The position numbers and the translations under genes are program-made. From contig NC_044503.1 in NCBI RefSeq assembly GCF_902362185.1, positions 9,293,957 to 9,357,956 of the forward strand: a stretch of 64,000 bases of DNA. Direction: 5' to 3'. Shown here one piece after another: positions 63,391-64,000 of this stretch. Positions within the stretch are counted from its first letter, which is position 1. Every line of letters begins with the position of its first letter. Below the pieces are notes generated by a model. The model did not search any database. It saw nothing but the letters and a program-made list of their open reading frames with translations, and was not told where the DNA came from. This stretch comes from Chanos chanos. Lineage: Eukaryota; Chordata; Actinopteri; Gonorynchiformes; Chanidae.

Positions 63391-64000
63391 ATGGAGTCTG
63401 AGGACTGTCAGCCACTTTTGAGGTAGTTATATATTTCACCTATTTAAAAAACATTGATCCCAAAGTGTTACATATGCTTATATTCACCACAGACTCAGCA
63501 CTGATAATCTGAGAGCAGTAAGAATTTCATTAATCTATTTTTTGTTCAAATCAAAGTAAACATACACTTTTCAAAAACCTGTTTTCAGAGGTGCTGAGAT
63601 ATTGTAAAAAAACACATTATAAACCTTTCTGGCCAAAACTTTTGAGCTCTGAACCATGTAAACACAGGTGTTGGCTACACATAGGTGATTAAAGCATTCA
63701 TGTGGTTTGACTACTGAATTGTTATAACTTTGGACTGACGCTATTTTTCTCAAAGCCAGTGGCCTACACAATGAATATTGATGAGGTAGGTGTCAACACA
63801 CCTGTAACAATCCCCTGCCCCGCTGTCAAAGGTAATGGCCCATCAGTCTGGAATATCATTGTGGCCTGTCATTGTGCTTGGAAAGTCAGTGTGAGTTGTA
63901 AGAAAAGAAGAGACAATAAAGGCCTTTTCACAGTTCATTAAAAATGCTGTGTTCAAACCCAAAGAGACAACAGATAACAGAAGTTCAAGTTTCAGGTTTA
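63391..64000. other. No feature recognised
   Basis: AT-rich sequence to the window edge. No credible exon or repeat was identified. Confidence 0.4.

Overview
The window is vertebrate nuclear DNA, almost certainly from a teleost fish. The evidence is spliced genes with GT/AG introns whose predicted proteins match well-known fish and mammal families, a single-exon UGT5-type glucuronosyltransferase, a second troponin C1 copy of tnnc1b type, and fish-type RTE, L2 and Rex1-like LINEs, hAT elements and many microsatellites. No bacterial, CRISPR or operon-like features were seen.

Layout, left to right. 1-1289 (+): 3' part of a ugt5-like gene. 4381-6109 (-): dedd, a death-effector-domain nuclear protein, with a long 3'UTR to the left and 5' untranslated sequence to about 7810. 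8515-11590 (-) and 24680-26545 (-): two tandem four-exon LRAT/H-rev107-family genes, A and B, lying in a duplicated block. 27365-30995 (-): bgn (biglycan). 34861-39908 (-): an ecm2-like matrix gene with a TATA box. 42423-45682 (+): tnnc1b. 48147-50332 (+): a Nudix/DUF4743 hydrolase. 52153-53932 (-): rhoa. 58074-60406 (-): ndufb11. About 61470-63390 (+): a 5'-truncated Rex1/L2-like LINE.

The region 7860-27400 is the accessory part. The block holding LRAT-B and the 3' end of bgn has a second copy holding LRAT-A. The A copy still carries the last two dozen codons of bgn as a relic at 21841-21905, so the bgn-side copy (B) looks ancestral. Copy A was later interrupted several times. A hAT element with an 8-bp target duplication sits in LRAT-A intron 1. 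A composite of a broken BEL/Pao fossil, an L2 LINE and a solo LTR fills 11837-17945. A full-length RTE-type LINE with a 13-bp target duplication lies in the bgn relic. Copy B keeps the empty site for the hAT and RTE insertions, which gives a clear order of events.

Functionally the genes are ordinary neighbours rather than a pathway. The bgn and ecm2-like genes are both secreted leucine-rich-repeat matrix proteins on one strand and probably descend from one matrix-gene cluster. The nudix and rhoa genes are convergent, with polyadenylation signals within about 30 bp. All splice sites given were read by eye and checked for phase: coding lengths sum to whole codons, and several match family lengths exactly (TnC 161 aa, RhoA 193 aa). 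Untranslated exons are inference.
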